From DAORHV01 sp964513925 (GTDB lineage: Bacteria > Patescibacteriota > Gracilibacteria > Peribacterales > Peribacteraceae), in assembly GCA_964513925.1 (NCBI GenBank), contig CAZENR010000012.1, positions 1 to 42,355 on the forward strand: a stretch of DNA of 42,355 bases, written 5' to 3'. Under the pieces are notes generated by a model. It was given only the letters and a program-made list of their open reading frames with translations. It made no database searches and was not told the DNA's origin. This document shows positions 30,901-37,831 of the stretch, piece after piece; the first letter of the stretch is position 1; each line of letters begins with the position of its first letter. The position numbers and the translations under genes are program-made.

Positions 30901-31311
30901 AACATCCACTACGTGAAATACAGTCGCGTGTGCACGAACACCATCTCACTGGCGACACATCACTTCCTTTGGATCGCCGCCGCAACGTTGGCCATGATCG
31001 GTGCGGCGAACCTGTTCTTCGGTCACCATATTTCCTTTGCCATCACCACCGAGCAGCTCCTCACAAACGCCGGCGTCGGCGTCATCACCTTGATAGGATT
31101 GGTGCTTACCTTCGAGGCGTTCAAGCGTATAGACGGCTTGTTGGCATTCATGATGCTCAACCTTGCCCCGTTCATCGCATTCCTTTCAGAGCTGCTGTTC
31201 TTCCGTCACCACGTTAACACCAGCCCTCTGTTCTTCGTGGGCGGTGGACTCATCATCACCGCATCCATCTTGGCAGAGGTGGTCAACTCACGGTGCGAGA
31301 AGGTGACGTAA
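27997..31311 (+). CDS. RelA/SpoT homologue fused to a DMT/EamA membrane transporter
   Basis: This 1104-residue protein joins a long RSH enzyme to a membrane protein. HD hydrolase domain: H50, H74-D75, E78-D79 (LLHDVLED), D143/N147 (LADRLHN), all intact. Synthetase domain ~245-345: DAFSLVLMV, DYIAAPAESGYKSLHTHV and VDIRIRT, where canonical RSH has (V)E(V)QIRT, so the catalytic Glu is D322 and Gln is R324. TGS domain ~380-450, helical region, ACT domain ~545-630. From 642 on come about four TM segments, then an EamA/DMT region (~790-1100, about ten TM). Predicted activity is (p)ppGpp hydrolysis with weak or absent synthesis, at the membrane. The GTG start at 27997 follows CTGGCA, 17 nt, TATACT. 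Confidence 0.88.
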   Translation: MQSTHDVSRLESILGYLSENDLHDVRDAYKMACESHAGQKRNDGTPYVNHVIEVAEIVGQWHADRDTIIAALLHDVLEDAPVKKDAITERFGRHVAMLVDGVTKFTNADLDHDLPLDRKTETLRKLFDVMRRDVRVAVIKLADRLHNIYTIDTLSTPERRTRFALETLNVYHKLALHLGMRQVRQVFADFCVPYAFPEDGGRAKTLRDALCMQGELLLPSLDRQLRSEDAAQDLLGSELQPRDLLKFLMRMRDRMWQPSASDAFSLVLMVKSEDACYRLLKHIHTLFRPVSGQFRDYIAAPAESGYKSLHTHVTLPDGMVVDIRIRTQQMHEQAMYGVTTFLFRGTGAGPKFSWLQRSEEIDLHTRENSGEFWDALESDILRETMWVSVDRQRIAIPKDATALDAVYSLYRERAAYTQQVSIDGQITALSHTLKPDDDVYVTMSPSEQIHFDWLKYVKTKLARSLIVDVLKDRDKSEKITLGMQLLQRELDFYKKGLVRDLPKNKQQHVAEHFRRKTFEDVITMIGEGVLRARDVVFYLYPEHRRFPFIRMLQRKGYSFRVCVSGAADRQRDVLVRVNRLIQEADVNITSTQIKFDEHTRTFEVYLSGSSSDRPHFADFVDILERQDWISKVQTMLSMRQRLVLTASFTVALAVLVAYVLFLPQYYNIYSTVPFMPLFLLHVLPLIPILGANYYFLNLLQHYVLSMRREQWFLGLGFVLNVFGVLLVMWKLPVLTGQVPLLMVLFLFTFAMLFLGYRFVRTLFSLETRRPSAAARMQARALSPEKRRQKLIGYLLRFGAVFIWGIEPVLIRYTSIQTLSPLLRVHIWAVAGALSGFVAIFLLNRFYKPGERLAYSTPYNRYFWIIVVANLSYNYFLHKSLLFTTATNVNLVLSYAPVFALLLAFLVWRRRISYFHSPQSIQQIFMLFGVSALGGTMLVYNDFQTTAQGALGDLFALMIAFSDVAFMMSNIHYVKYSRVCTNTISLATHHFLWIAAATLAMIGAANLFFGHHISFAITTEQLLTNAGVGVITLIGLVLTFEAFKRIDGLLAFMMLNLAPFIAFLSELLFFRHHVNTSPLFFVGGGLIITASILAEVVNSRCEKVT

Positions 31312-31318
31312 TCCGGGC

Positions 31319-32035
31319 TTAGCCGAATACCTGCCCCAGGATGCCTCGACCTTGCGCCTTGTCGCGCTGCGGCAGGAACGGGTTTAACGTTTCGGCAAAG
31401 GTGCGCAGGTTGCGTGTCTGCAAATACACCGTTCCGGGACCGGTGAAGGAGCATGCTAGCCCCTCGCCGGTTGTCACCATGCTCACCATGTCTCCGCCGA
31501 CAGAATGAATGTCGTACTTCATCGATGACGGGAACGCGACAATGTGCCCGTTGTCCACAATGAACGTTTTGCCGGCCGGGATATCCTTCTTAAAAATGCC
31601 GCCGAAGCTGGAAACGAACATGGTGCCGGTACCCTTGGCTTTGATCATGAAGATGCCTTCTCCGCTGACAAACCCTTTCCATCCGGTGAATTTGGCATCG
31701 GTGGCAATGCCGTCGGTGGCAGCCAAAAATGCGCCGCCCTGTACCACATACTCCTGATCCTTCAGTTCAATGACTTCAATGTCTCCCACCGCGCGGGGCG
31801 CTAAGTACACTTCGGTGCCGTTCTCACGAGCGGTGATGGATGTGACAAAGAAGCTTTCATTCGTAAGCACCGTACGCTTGATTGCTTGCCACAGGCCGCC
31901 CTGCATCTTGCCTTCTATGGCTGCGCCGCTGTCCATGGCGAGCATGGCTCCGCTTTCGGTCCACAATTTTTCACCGGTATTCAACGTGCACTGCAGCGCA
32001 GAATACGAGGGCCGTAAGATGATGGAATGTTGCAT
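31319..32035 (-). CDS. AIM24/TIGR00266-family protein
   Basis: This 238-residue all-beta protein matches the AIM24 family (TIGR00266). Signs are LNTGEKLWTESGAMLAMDSG near the N-terminus, a central VQGGAFLAATDGI and TGWKGFVSGEGIFMIKAKGTGTMFVSSFGGI, and a C-terminal GEGLACSFTGPGTVYLQTRN. The fold is a trimer of tryptophan-RNA-binding-attenuator-like barrels; the function in bacteria is unknown. It is convergent with the RSH fusion (7 nt between stops) and divergent from the PAP2 gene. Confidence 0.85.
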   Translation of the reverse strand: MQHSIILRPSYSALQCTLNTGEKLWTESGAMLAMDSGAAIEGKMQGGLWQAIKRTVLTNESFFVTSITARENGTEVYLAPRAVGDIEVIELKDQEYVVQGGAFLAATDGIATDAKFTGWKGFVSGEGIFMIKAKGTGTMFVSSFGGIFKKDIPAGKTFIVDNGHIVAFPSSMKYDIHSVGGDMVSMVTTGEGLACSFTGPGTVYLQTRNLRTFAETLNPFLPQRDKAQGRGILGQVFG

Positions 32036-32097
32036 GGAAGGGGAGGGAAGCGCACTCAGCGTAGTCCAACTTCCCAAACTGCGGTAGCATCTTTTCC

Positions 32098-32802
32098 ATG
32101 ACCGTCTCCATGCACAGGCATCATCGAACGCCTTTGCGCGCCATGTTGCGCGATAAGCGCTATCGCACGCTGCTTGCGTGGTCTGCGCCCATTGCCGCCG
32201 CCTGCGGCATGGCAAGTTTTTTGGCCCAGCGTTTCGCCACCGCATTCGGCGGCGGGCAACCGCCGGCTCGCGACTTGCTGCTGGAAATACTGCCGCCCAT
32301 GCAGCTGTGGGGGTTAGTGGTCTGGGGTCCGGTTGTACTTACGGCGTTTCTGACGTGGGTGCTGATCAAGCATCCCGAGTACATGCCTTTTACCATCAAG
32401 ACCATTGCTCTGCTGTTCGCCGTTCGTGCGCTCTTCATGGTGCTTACGCCGCTCGGCATCCCTCATCAGATCGTCGATCCGGGTTACTCTGGCGTGCTGA
32501 AGCGGTTTGTCTACGATCATGAAACGCACGACTTCTTCTTTTCTGGGCATACAGCCTATCCCTTCATTTGCGCACTGATTTTCTGGCAACACTTCCGTTT
32601 GCGGTGGATATTCCTCGTATCGGCTGTGCTGTTTGGTGCATCGGTTTTACTTGCGCATGCGCATTATTCCATCGATGTTTTCGCTGTGCCATTCATGGCC
32701 GGTGGTGTACTCTGGTGGGCGAAGAAGCTGTTTCATGCGGATGTTGCATACATTGCATCAGTTACCCCTACTAATCCGCTGAATTCTTCCCTCGACGCTT
32801 GA
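32098..32802 (+). CDS. PAP2-superfamily lipid phosphatase/phosphotransferase
   Basis: This 234-residue membrane protein has about six TM segments. The PAP2_C-type catalytic residues are in FFFSGHTAYPF (Ser-Gly-His) and HAHYSIDVFAV (His-x3-Asp), as in sphingomyelin-synthase-like and related phosphatidate phosphatases. It probably dephosphorylates a lipid phosphate or moves a phospho-head group at the membrane. A TAGCAT -10 box ends 7 nt before the ATG at 32098, so it is probably leaderless. The downstream glycosyltransferases start 26 nt after its stop, which suggests a lipid-linked sugar pathway. Confidence 0.82.
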   Translation: MTVSMHRHHRTPLRAMLRDKRYRTLLAWSAPIAAACGMASFLAQRFATAFGGGQPPARDLLLEILPPMQLWGLVVWGPVVLTAFLTWVLIKHPEYMPFTIKTIALLFAVRALFMVLTPLGIPHQIVDPGYSGVLKRFVYDHETHDFFFSGHTAYPFICALIFWQHFRLRWIFLVSAVLFGASVLLAHAHYSIDVFAVPFMAGGVLWWAKKLFHADVAYIASVTPTNPLNSSLDA

Positions 32803-32828
32803 TCGTCGTCGCCGCGTTTTCCCGCGCC

Positions 32829-33545
32829 ATGAAGACCCTCAGCATCGTTATTCCGGCATACAACGAAGAGAAGTATCTTGGCCCCTGCCTGGAGAGCTGC
32901 CTTGCGAACAAGACGCCCAATGTCATTGAGGTAATTGTCATTGATAACGCCAGTACGGACGGCACCGCTGCCTTGGCCCAGCGATACCCGGGGGTGCGAG
33001 TGGTGCACGAGGCGCGCAAAGGCCTTACCTGCGCCCGCGAGCGCGGACTACTTGAAGCCAAGGGGGATTTGGTAGGGTACATCGATGCCGATACGCGAGT
33101 GCCCGCAGGCTGGTTCCAGCGCATTCAAAACACGTTTGCCGACAATGAAGAGCTTGTGTGTCTGAGTGGGCCGTACGATTACTATGATCTGGGTTCATTC
33201 AAGCGCTTTGCCGTGTACATTTGGTGGACGGTGCTCGCCATGCCCTTGTACTGGATTGCCGGGTACATGGTTGTGGGTGGTAACTTTGTCGCACGCCGCG
33301 ATGCTCTCAACGAGATAGGCGGATTCGACACCAACATTGCGTTCTACGGCGAAGACACCAACATCGCTCGCAGGTTGCACGCCGTAGGAAAGGTGAAATT
33401 CTCGCAGCGTTTCCGCATAGGCACGTCCGCTCGGCGCCTACAAAATGAGGGGTTGTTTAAAATCGCGTTCGTGTACGCCGCGAACTTCTTTTCCGAAGTC
33501 ATTCTGCACAAGCCCGTTACCAAGGAATACATCGATATCCGCTAA
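32829..33545 (+). CDS. Family 2 glycosyltransferase, first of a tandem pair
   Basis: This 238-residue GT-A enzyme starts TLSIVIPAYNEEKYLGPCL and has the donor site VIDNASTDGTA. It carries the DXD motif in LVGYIDADTRVP, and GGNFVARRDALNEIGGFDTNIAFYGEDTNIARR for the acceptor/catalytic region. One hydrophobic segment (TVLALPLYWIAGYMVVGG type, ~140-160) suggests membrane contact. It is a close paralogue of the next gene, sharing long identical stretches such as IDNAS, DADTRVP and NIAFYG. The sugar is unknown. Confidence 0.88.
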   Translation: MKTLSIVIPAYNEEKYLGPCLESCLANKTPNVIEVIVIDNASTDGTAALAQRYPGVRVVHEARKGLTCARERGLLEAKGDLVGYIDADTRVPAGWFQRIQNTFADNEELVCLSGPYDYYDLGSFKRFAVYIWWTVLAMPLYWIAGYMVVGGNFVARRDALNEIGGFDTNIAFYGEDTNIARRLHAVGKVKFSQRFRIGTSARRLQNEGLFKIAFVYAANFFSEVILHKPVTKEYIDIR

Positions 33546-33553
33546 GCTCCTTC

Positions 33554-34279
33554 ATGAAGAAGCCGCCAACCATCAGCATTGTCATTCCGGCACATAACGA
33601 AGAGAAATATCTGCCGACATGCTTAAAGAGCTGCATCGCGCTCAAGCCGAAAAACGTTATCGAAATTATCGTCGTAGATAACGCCAGCTCAGATCGCACT
33701 GCAGCCGTCGCCAAGAAATTTCCAGGTGTGCGCGTCGTGCACGAGTCCAAAAAAGGGACGAACGCCGCTCGTCACAGAGGCTTTCTGGAGGCGAAGGGGG
33801 AGTTGCTCGCATATCTCGATGCAGACACCCGCGTTCCCAAGGGTTGGTTCGAGCAAATCAACCGCGAGTTCAAGCGCGATAAGGATTTGGTATGTCTAAG
33901 CGGTCCGTATGATTTTTACGATCTGCCCGAATGGCAGCAGAAATGGGTGCGTTTCTGGTGGCTGGCGTTCGCCATTCCCTCTTATTCCGTCATGGGGTAC
34001 ATGGTGGTGGGCGGCAACTTCGTTGCGCGTCGCAAGGCGCTTAAGAAGGCCAGCGCATTCGATACAAACATCGCGTTCTACGGTGACGATACCAATATCG
34101 CACGCCGCCTTTTCCAAGTAGGAACAGTGAAATACTCCCCCAAGTTCCGCGTGTTTACGTCCGCACGTCGACTGCAATCTGAGGGGTTCTTCAAATCAGG
34201 GGCGACCTATGCCGCAAACTATCTGTCTGAAGCGCTTTTGAACAAGCCGGTGACCAAAAAGCACCGCAATGTTCGGTGA
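33554..34279 (+). CDS. Family 2 glycosyltransferase, second of a tandem pair
   Basis: This 241-residue paralogue of the preceding gene keeps the same order of motifs: SIVIPAHNEEKYLPTCL, VVDNASSDRTA, LAYLDADTRVP and GGNFVARRKALKKASAFDTNI. It lies 8 nt after the first gene. Differences concentrate in the middle and C-terminal parts (YDFYDLPEWQQKW), so acceptor choice may differ. It probably arose by tandem duplication. Its end is convergent with the DoxX gene, 7 nt apart. Confidence 0.88.
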   Translation: MKKPPTISIVIPAHNEEKYLPTCLKSCIALKPKNVIEIIVVDNASSDRTAAVAKKFPGVRVVHESKKGTNAARHRGFLEAKGELLAYLDADTRVPKGWFEQINREFKRDKDLVCLSGPYDFYDLPEWQQKWVRFWWLAFAIPSYSVMGYMVVGGNFVARRKALKKASAFDTNIAFYGDDTNIARRLFQVGTVKYSPKFRVFTSARRLQSEGFFKSGATYAANYLSEALLNKPVTKKHRNVR

Positions 34280-34286
34280 AGCAAGA

Positions 34287-34784
34287 CTACTTCTTCTTGC
34301 GAGCCACCTTTTTGGCGGTCGCAGGCTTTTTTGCCTTGGTCAGCGCGCTTGCAATCCGTGCATCCAGCGAGAGTGCGCCTCCACCCCATACAAACAGCAC
34401 GAAGAGAATGCCCAGATACAGAATATGGTACTCGTATCCCTCGCCGTTTAAGTTTCCGCCCCAGTTCATGAAAAAGCCGTTGTTAGCATGTGCGATAAGC
34501 ACCGCGCCCGACAGCACCGCAGCCATGCCGAACGCGCACAGGCGCGTGCAGAACCCTGCGATCAGCGCAATCGCACCGAGAGATTCCGCCATGATCACCA
34601 AGAATGCCAGCGCCGCAGGAATGCCCATAATGCTCGTAAAGAACCCCATGGTTCCATCGAACCCGTTGCCTCCGAACCAGCCTACGGTTTTCTGCAGACC
34701 ATGCGGCAGCATGACGCCGGCGGCTACCAAGCGCAGCACAAAGAGCGAGTAGTTGTGCTTCGATGTGGCAAAGAATGCTTTCAT
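34287..34784 (-). CDS. DoxX-family membrane protein
   Basis: This 165-residue protein has four TM segments. The first holds the family start LRLVAAGVMLPHGLQKTVGWFGG, followed by GFFTSIMGIPAALAFLVIMAES, GLIAGFCTRLCAFGMA-type and YLGILFVLFVWGGG segments, and a Lys/Ala-rich cytoplasmic tail (TKAKKPATAKKVARKKK). DoxX-like proteins are linked to thiol stress or quinone functions. The promoter is TCGACA, 18 nt, TATACT (34811-34806), with a 21-nt leader. Confidence 0.85.
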   Translation of the reverse strand: MKAFFATSKHNYSLFVLRLVAAGVMLPHGLQKTVGWFGGNGFDGTMGFFTSIMGIPAALAFLVIMAESLGAIALIAGFCTRLCAFGMAAVLSGAVLIAHANNGFFMNWGGNLNGEGYEYHILYLGILFVLFVWGGGALSLDARIASALTKAKKPATAKKVARKKK

Positions 34785-34856
34785 AGGTGTGCGGAAAGAT
34801 GTCGAAGTATATGCCTCGTATTTTCTCTCTGTCGAGTAATGATTGGTTTTTGTTGC

Positions 34857-35636
34857 TTACTCCAATGCTAGCAGTAGATACATTGCGGTCATGCCAGCCA
34901 CCATGCATGCCAATTGCAGGCTGCCCTGGCGTATGCGTGTTTCCTTGTGCAGCTCTGGAATAAGATCCGATCCTGCAATATACAATAGGTTTCCTGCGGC
35001 AAAGGGGAGTAGCAGCGGGGCAACATTCGCCGCGGCAGAGCTAAGTGCCAGTACACATGCTGCGCCTACGATTCCCGGTATGGCAGAAAGTAAATTCATC
35101 AGTATGGATTGTCTTTTGCTGTATCCGCTGTGCAGTAGAACTGCGACGTTGCCGACTTCGTGTGGGATTTCATGCAACATGACAGCGATCGTGGTGGAAA
35201 TTCCGACCGGTATGCTTGTCAAAAACGCAGCAGCGATGATGACGCCGTCCAGGGTGTTGTGTAACGCTTCGCCAATCGTGCTCATTAATCCGGCAGGATG
35301 ATGGTGGTGTTGCGCATGATCTCCGCAGCAATCCTGGCCGGGAAGCACATGGCAATGCCGCCAATGAATAATTTTCTCGATGGCAAAGGAGAAGACGATG
35401 CCTGCAAGCAGCAGCAGCATGGCGCGAGTGACGTCGCCGCCTGCTTCCATCACTTCTGGGATGATATGCAGGAATACGTCGCCCAAGAGCGCCCCCGTGG
35501 ACAGGCTTACCACATACAGGAGTACTCGCTGCATCGAGGACTCTTTCAGAATGAAGAGCACGATACCCAGAAGCGAGAGTAATGAGATTCCGATGACGGA
35601 GGCGATGGCGTAGATGTAGATCATGGTTGGGGACAT
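34857..35636 (-). CDS. ZIP-family zinc/iron transporter
   Basis: This 259-residue protein has eight predicted TM segments. TM4 contains HNTLDGVIIAAAF and TM5 HEIPHEVGNVAVLL, the metal-path motifs of ZIP transporters; the usual D after HE-x-G is N here. The cytoplasmic loop between TM3 and TM4 is His/Cys-rich (HWRHCHVLPGQDCCGDHAQHHHH), typical for zinc sensing. It imports Zn(II) or Fe(II) by family. The ATG at 35636 overlaps the stop of the FUR-family regulator (TAATG), so the two are coupled and share the promoter with the FUR-like box. An ATG at 35624 is also in frame. Confidence 0.88.
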   Translation of the reverse strand: MSPTMIYIYAIASVIGISLLSLLGIVLFILKESSMQRVLLYVVSLSTGALLGDVFLHIIPEVMEAGGDVTRAMLLLLAGIVFSFAIEKIIHWRHCHVLPGQDCCGDHAQHHHHPAGLMSTIGEALHNTLDGVIIAAAFLTSIPVGISTTIAVMLHEIPHEVGNVAVLLHSGYSKRQSILMNLLSAIPGIVGAACVLALSSAAANVAPLLLPFAAGNLLYIAGSDLIPELHKETRIRQGSLQLACMVAGMTAMYLLLALE

Positions 35637-36067
35637 TAGGAAGCAGAGCAGGCGCTGCAAATGCCGCGTATTTCACTGACGTGCATTGTGGGTTTGTAGC
35701 CGGCGCGTGCAGCGATGTCATTTTCGATCCGGCATAACCTATGATCGTGGAATTCCTCTACGCTGCCGCAATCGTCGCAATGTAAAAAGCCGTGGTGACC
35801 CGGAGTCTCGGGCATGGAGCATGCGGTGTACAGGCCGTTGTACGGATGCTTGTGCACGATATGCAGCGCGGCGAAAGCATCCAGAATGCGATATACGGTG
35901 ACAGTGTTGATCGCAGCGCCACGCCTCAGAATCCACTGGCGGATATCGGCGGGGGACAGCGGCTTCTTGGATGCGTACATGGCCTGCAGTACCAGTCGAC
36001 GCGTCTGCGTGTCACGCAGCTTGTGGTGAGCGAGCGTCTTGGCAATGGTGTCGGTCGATGGAGTCAT
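35636..36067 (-). CDS. FUR-family metal regulator (Zur/Fur type)
   Basis: This 143-residue protein has an N-terminal winged helix (RDTQTRRLVLQAMYASKKPLS, INTVTVYRILDAF) and a C-terminal dimerisation domain. The metal sites are PGHHGFLHCDDCG, with the first CxxC, and ICSACS, with the second CxxC, which make the structural zinc site. FHDHRL adds further ligands. Coupling to a ZIP importer favours a zinc-responsive Zur. A 21-bp palindrome lies ~80 bp upstream over its own -35 box, so it should repress the regulator-transporter operon when metal is abundant. The ATG at 36067 starts the usual short N-terminal helix. Confidence 0.88.
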   Translation of the reverse strand: MTPSTDTIAKTLAHHKLRDTQTRRLVLQAMYASKKPLSPADIRQWILRRGAAINTVTVYRILDAFAALHIVHKHPYNGLYTACSMPETPGHHGFLHCDDCGSVEEFHDHRLCRIENDIAARAGYKPTMHVSEIRGICSACSAS

Positions 36068-36124
36068 AAGAGGAGACGGCAGGAGAAGTGCTGCAAACGC
36101 CCTCGTATCTGCCGTCTTGAGTGC

Positions 36125-36166
36125 ACCATACTGGCTCACCACACAAAATGCAAATCTTTTGCATTT
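36125..36166 (-). promoter_or_regulatory. FUR-like box and promoter of the regulator-ZIP operon
   Basis: Half-sites AAATGCAAA (36146-36154) and TTTGCATTT (36158-36166) form a perfect 9-3-9 palindrome. On the minus strand a -35 TTGCAT (36153-36148) lies inside it, followed by a 17-nt spacer and -10 TATGGT (36130-36125). Occupancy of the box would block RNA polymerase. It is about 80 bp before the ATG at 36067. Confidence 0.7.
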
Positions 36167-36183
36167 GCAATAGTTATCGTTCT

Positions 36184-37827
36184 TTACGTGCGCTCCAGTC
36201 GCGTTGCAGTACGTGTGGCAGCATCGTACGACCAAGCCGCAATATCGCCATCTGCCAATCCCGCTGTCAGCGTCGGCGACAGCTCTATGCTCCAGACGCC
36301 ATCGCCGCACGGGCGCTTGCCGCCGGACCATCGAGTGATGGCAAAGGTCGTGCCAATTAATGTTCTGCCTTTGCCAGCCGTAACAAGAATGCGCGTATCT
36401 GCCGCGCATGTTACTTGCTTGGCAGTTCCCGCAACCGTCATCGATCCGTTGCGACGCACGGGGGTGAGCAGCGTACCCGCGCGCTCATTCGCCTGGGGCT
36501 CGTGCCAGACGATGTCTTTTGGCAGCGCGAATGCGTGGATGAACCCCAGTTCATCCAGCAGCTCTGCTTGTTGCCGTACGTACTTGCCGTCTCCAAAATA
36601 CAACAGTCCCAAGCATGCGTCAGATGCAATGCGGTAGGTTTCCAGGCATGCTCTGCCACCCATGACGAGCTGGTGGCGCTCCACCGTTTGGCGGTGGCTG
36701 AGCGGGAAGATGGAGAGCCAATTGAGCAGTAGCAGTAAGACGAACGCAATGCTCCCCAAAGTGCCCAGTCTCCGTAGCAACAGGAGTACGGGTACTGCGA
36801 CGCCGATTGCCATCATAGGCCCGTAGCGCGACTCGAACGCGTACTCCGTACCCAACATTCCGCGCGACCACCCCACAAGCAGCGACGTCATTGCCGAAAA
36901 CAGCATTACACCTGCAAGTGCCAACAGAATGCGACCCTGTTGCCCACGTCGCGGCGCATCCAGGAGGAGTAGCACTCCCATGGCAAGAATCATGCGTCCT
37001 ATAAACAACGCCAGATGTTCGTTATATACCAGCGCTTGCCCCCACTGCATGGAGAAGAAGTGCGACATCAGTACCAGACCGTCGCGTGTGAGCAGGTTCG
37101 GGTGCGGAATATGCCCGGGAGAGCGGTACTGTGTGATGTAAAATCCCGTTGTAAGAGCAGCGAGCGTGATCCATGCAATTCCTTTCCATCGCCCATTCTT
37201 GTGTCGTGCGTCGGCAAGCAGCAACGGCAATGCCGTCACCCAGCAGAGAAAGCCGTTCCCAAACGAGTAGGTGGCTACGATGCATATGGCCGCCGCTATC
37301 CAAAAACGTAGTGCGTTCTTTGCAGGATGCGCAAGGAATGCGAGCGAAGAAAGACAGCATGCGGCCATGAATGTAAACAGCATGCTCATGCTCCATGTCC
37401 ACCCCCACCAGAAGTGAGGCGAGCACAACACCAGTCCTGTTGCCAGTGCTTGCAGCGCACGCTGCCAGTCCTGCTCCTTGCCTCCCAGCTGTTGCAGGAG
37501 CTGCAGGAGCAGCCATCCGTTGATGATGGTGAAGATCGGCGTCATGACAAGTTCGGCCATGACGTTCCAGCCGCTGAGTGGTGCCCATGCCAGCAGACCC
37601 AGGATGGGGAAGAACGTGAAATGATCGCTGGTTGGCTGCTGCCAGAAGAGCACGTCCAGTCCCAATCGGTGTTCTACCAATACCTTATGGAGCAATGGTA
37701 CGAATTGCAGCTGCTCAACTGTTTGTACGGTAATGCCGTACCGAATGGTCAGCAGCAGCATGGCAAGTAACGGCGGCAGAAACGCCGCAAAGGGTACCAA
37801 TGCCGCACATGTACGCTTGCGCTTCAT
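36184..37827 (-). CDS. Polytopic membrane protein, GT-C-like
   Basis: This 547-residue protein has about ten TM segments in the first 390 residues and an extracytoplasmic C-terminal domain of ~150 residues (strand-rich, RRNGSMTVAGTAKQV, GVWSIELSPTL). A loop after TM1 (LVEHRLGLDVLFWQQPTSDHF) holds acidic and polar residues, as in GT-C glycosyltransferases that use polyprenyl-linked sugars, but I cannot assign a family. It starts 4 nt after the glycosyltransferase-methyltransferase fusion, so both belong to one operon for surface glycan work. Confidence 0.65.
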   Translation of the reverse strand: MKRKRTCAALVPFAAFLPPLLAMLLLTIRYGITVQTVEQLQFVPLLHKVLVEHRLGLDVLFWQQPTSDHFTFFPILGLLAWAPLSGWNVMAELVMTPIFTIINGWLLLQLLQQLGGKEQDWQRALQALATGLVLCSPHFWWGWTWSMSMLFTFMAACCLSSLAFLAHPAKNALRFWIAAAICIVATYSFGNGFLCWVTALPLLLADARHKNGRWKGIAWITLAALTTGFYITQYRSPGHIPHPNLLTRDGLVLMSHFFSMQWGQALVYNEHLALFIGRMILAMGVLLLLDAPRRGQQGRILLALAGVMLFSAMTSLLVGWSRGMLGTEYAFESRYGPMMAIGVAVPVLLLLRRLGTLGSIAFVLLLLLNWLSIFPLSHRQTVERHQLVMGGRACLETYRIASDACLGLLYFGDGKYVRQQAELLDELGFIHAFALPKDIVWHEPQANERAGTLLTPVRRNGSMTVAGTAKQVTCAADTRILVTAGKGRTLIGTTFAITRWSGGKRPCGDGVWSIELSPTLTAGLADGDIAAWSYDAATRTATRLERT

Positions 37828-37831
37828 GCGG

